Assembly (NCBI GenBank): GCA_016178785.1
Contig: JACOSO010000067.1
Location: 1 to 64,000 of the forward strand
Length of the DNA: 64,000 bases
Direction: 5' to 3'
Source of the DNA: Bacteroidota bacterium
GTDB lineage: Bacteria; Bacteroidota; Bacteroidia; Cytophagales; Cyclobacteriaceae
In this document: piece by piece, positions 62,708 through 64,000 of the stretch
Numbering within the stretch: position 1 is the first letter of the stretch
How the letters are laid out: the number at the start of each line of letters is the position of its first letter
Program-made: the position numbers and the translations under genes
The notes under the pieces: model-generated
The model's database searches: none
The model's input: the letters and a program-made list of their open reading frames with translations, nothing else
Told to the model about the DNA's origin: nothing

Positions 62708-63385
62708 TTATCTCACTATTTCATCTGAAGACACGGCACCATCGGCAATTCGTACTATGCGTTTGCCTCTCTTCGCATTTTCTTCAGAATGCGTTACCTG
62801 AATGATGGTAATACCTTCGTCATTCAGTTTTTGAAAAATATCCATTATCTGCTTGCCTTGGTCCGAATGCAAGTTTCCCGTAGGCTCATCAGCAAGTAGT
62901 AATTTTGGTTCACCTACGATCGCGCGAGCTATGCCGACAAGCTGTTGTTGTCCCCCGCTCAATTGCTCAGGGAACAGATCTTTCTTTGCTACCATGTTAA
63001 AACGGTCGAGCATCTCAGCTACCATGCTTTTACGCTGACTCCCGTTGACTCCTTTATATAATAGAGGTGTCTCGATGTTTTCATACACCGTCAATTCATC
63101 GATCAGGTGATAGGCCTGAAAAATGAAGCCGATGTAGTTTTTGTGCATTTCACTTTTTTGTTTCTCACGCATCTTGTGCACGGGCTCATCAAAAAAGAAA
63201 TATTCTCCGGCTGAGGGTTCATCGAGCATGCCGATGATATTCATCAATGAAGATTTACCGGCACCGCTCGGGCCCATCAGCGTGAGGAATTCACCTTGTT
63301 GAACTTCAAGGTCTATGCCTTTTAAAATGAATGTGCGCTGAAAGCGTGAGTCGATATACTTATCGATGTCTTTGAGTTTGATCAT
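62708..63385 (-). CDS. ABC transporter ATP-binding protein (LolD/MacB type)
   Basis: 225 residues. Walker A GPSGAGKSS (residues 38-46), Q-loop FIFQAYHL, LSGGQQQ signature near 138, Walker B LLLADEP near 162, and H-loop VTHSE. Size and the LolD/MacB-like signature (GMLDEPSAGEYFF) suggest a partner of an FtsX-type permease. With TolC it would form part of a MacAB-like exporter; the permease is outside the window or elsewhere. Confidence 0.9.
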   Translation of the reverse strand: MIKLKDIDKYIDSRFQRTFILKGIDLEVQQGEFLTLMGPSGAGKSSLMNIIGMLDEPSAGEYFFFDEPVHKMREKQKSEMHKNYIGFIFQAYHLIDELTVYENIETPLLYKGVNGSQRKSMVAEMLDRFNMVAKKDLFPEQLSGGQQQLVGIARAIVGEPKLLLADEPTGNLHSDQGKQIMDIFQKLNDEGITIIQVTHSEENAKRGKRIVRIADGAVSSDEIVR

Positions 63386-63592
63386 AAAGTTGTTTCGTTA
63401 TTGCCCAAAATAGTGCCAGCTGAAATTTATGGATTATGACGCAGAAATAAGGTTTTAGTTGCACAATGGTCGTCCGCAAATGCAAATAGGTGTCCGAATT
63501 CGAATAGCTGAAGCTTGAAAAGTAAGCAGTAGGCAGGGTGCAGTAGGCAGTCGGCTTTGTACTGCCAACTGGCAACTGCTATCTGCCGACTT
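63386..63592. other. intergenic region with low-complexity repeats
   Basis: 63500-63590 contains gcagtaggcag and ggcaactgctatc words that are partly inverted (gcagtaggcag ... ctgccaactggcaact). No gene is visible; two overlapping minus-strand frames here are composed of the repeat. Confidence 0.5.
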
Positions 63593-64000
63593 TTAGAATA
63601 CAACAGGATGAAGAACCACATCCACCCTACGGTTCATTCGCAGACCTTGGTAAGAGTCATTGGAATAAACAGGATTTTCGAGGCCCCAGTCTTTGATGTG
63701 AATGATCCTTTCGGGAATATCTTTTTGGATCAGAATGCCGTGCACCATCTGGCTTCGCATTTCAGAGAGCCATTGGTTATATCGCAGACCTCCAATGTTG
63801 TCGGTATGACTGATTATTTGAATCTGGTATTTTTCAAGCAAATTAGGAATGGAATCAAGCCATCGGCCAAGGTCCACCACCTGTTCGTCATCAATGTAAT
63901 AACTGCCCCCGCCAAAGAAAATACTTTTGGTAATCGAGTCGTCTTTGAATTGCGCATCGACCGCAATCGATGTCAAAAGCAACAATGAAAAAAAACTTAT
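63593..64000 (-). CDS. OmpA-family C-terminal domain protein (5' end outside window)
   Basis: At least 135 residues, open to the window edge; the last visible part of a signal peptide (FFSLLLLTSIAVDAQ) is in frame upstream. Peptidoglycan-binding OmpA domain: SIFFGGGSYYIDDEQ, IQIISHTDNIGG, LSEMRSQMVHGILI, NRRVDVVLHP. It would tether the outer membrane to peptidoglycan. Partial at the 5' end. Confidence 0.8.
   Translation of the reverse strand: MSFFSLLLLTSIAVDAQFKDDSITKSIFFGGGSYYIDDEQVVDLGRWLDSIPNLLEKYQIQIISHTDNIGGLRYNQWLSEMRSQMVHGILIQKDIPERIIHIKDWGLENPVYSNDSYQGLRMNRRVDVVLHPVVF

Overview
The window looks like a chromosomal segment of a Bacteroidota bacterium, most likely order Cytophagales (inference from gene content; no search was run). 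Support: a type IX secretion (T9SS) C-terminal sorting domain, a TonB receptor with STN and carboxypeptidase-like domains followed by a DUF4249 lipoprotein, bacillithiol enzyme BshC, the rpmB-rpmG-DUF4295-ftsY cluster, -7 boxes of the form TAnnTTTG, frequent TTG starts, and little Shine-Dalgarno sequence.

Layout. 0-5 kb: a T9SS surface protein, a decayed toxin-antitoxin pair, pyrR-pyrB, a small secreted protein and a lipoprotein esterase. 5-12 kb: housekeeping block rpmB, rpmG, DUF4295, ftsY, DUF6452/DUF6048, rimO, bshC and 5-formyl-THF cyclo-ligase. 12-18 kb: an outer-membrane operon (TonB receptor, DUF4249, macroglobulin-like protein). 18-24 kb: agmatine deiminase, DUF2911, hrpB, a Tat-exported PLP enzyme, a MaoC-like protein. 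24-30 kb: a response regulator, a fused acyl-CoA mutase (IcmF-like) and a TPR/HisKA-like protein. 30-40 kb: Lon-N protein, apt, hutI, envelope proteins, guaA and a three-gene envelope operon. 40-46.6 kb: a GNAT-NTF2 fusion, TfoX-N, an amidohydrolase, and a WYL regulator followed by small metabolic or stress genes.

Accessory region, 46.6-58.8 kb. A mosaic array of about 200-bp composite palindromic units (three blocks) surrounds a small GIY-YIG nuclease and two other genes. Next comes a same-strand defence cluster: a type ISP-like restriction/methylation polypeptide and a DarT-DarG DNA ADP-ribosylation toxin-antitoxin pair. Beyond that are several interspersed palindromic repeats, a stop-interrupted small gene, a 7 x 42-bp tandem repeat and a fibronectin-III-like protein. 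The window ends with tRNA-Cys, rpsA, TolC, an ABC ATPase and a truncated OmpA-like gene.

The best candidate for an undescribed system is the GIY-YIG nuclease sitting inside its own repeat array, an arrangement like RAYT/REP pairs but with a different nuclease family. Two secondary observations stand out: short palindromic repeats inserted in frame in the IcmF-like mutase, and several ParE-, antitoxin- and repeat-derived remnants that show active rearrangement.
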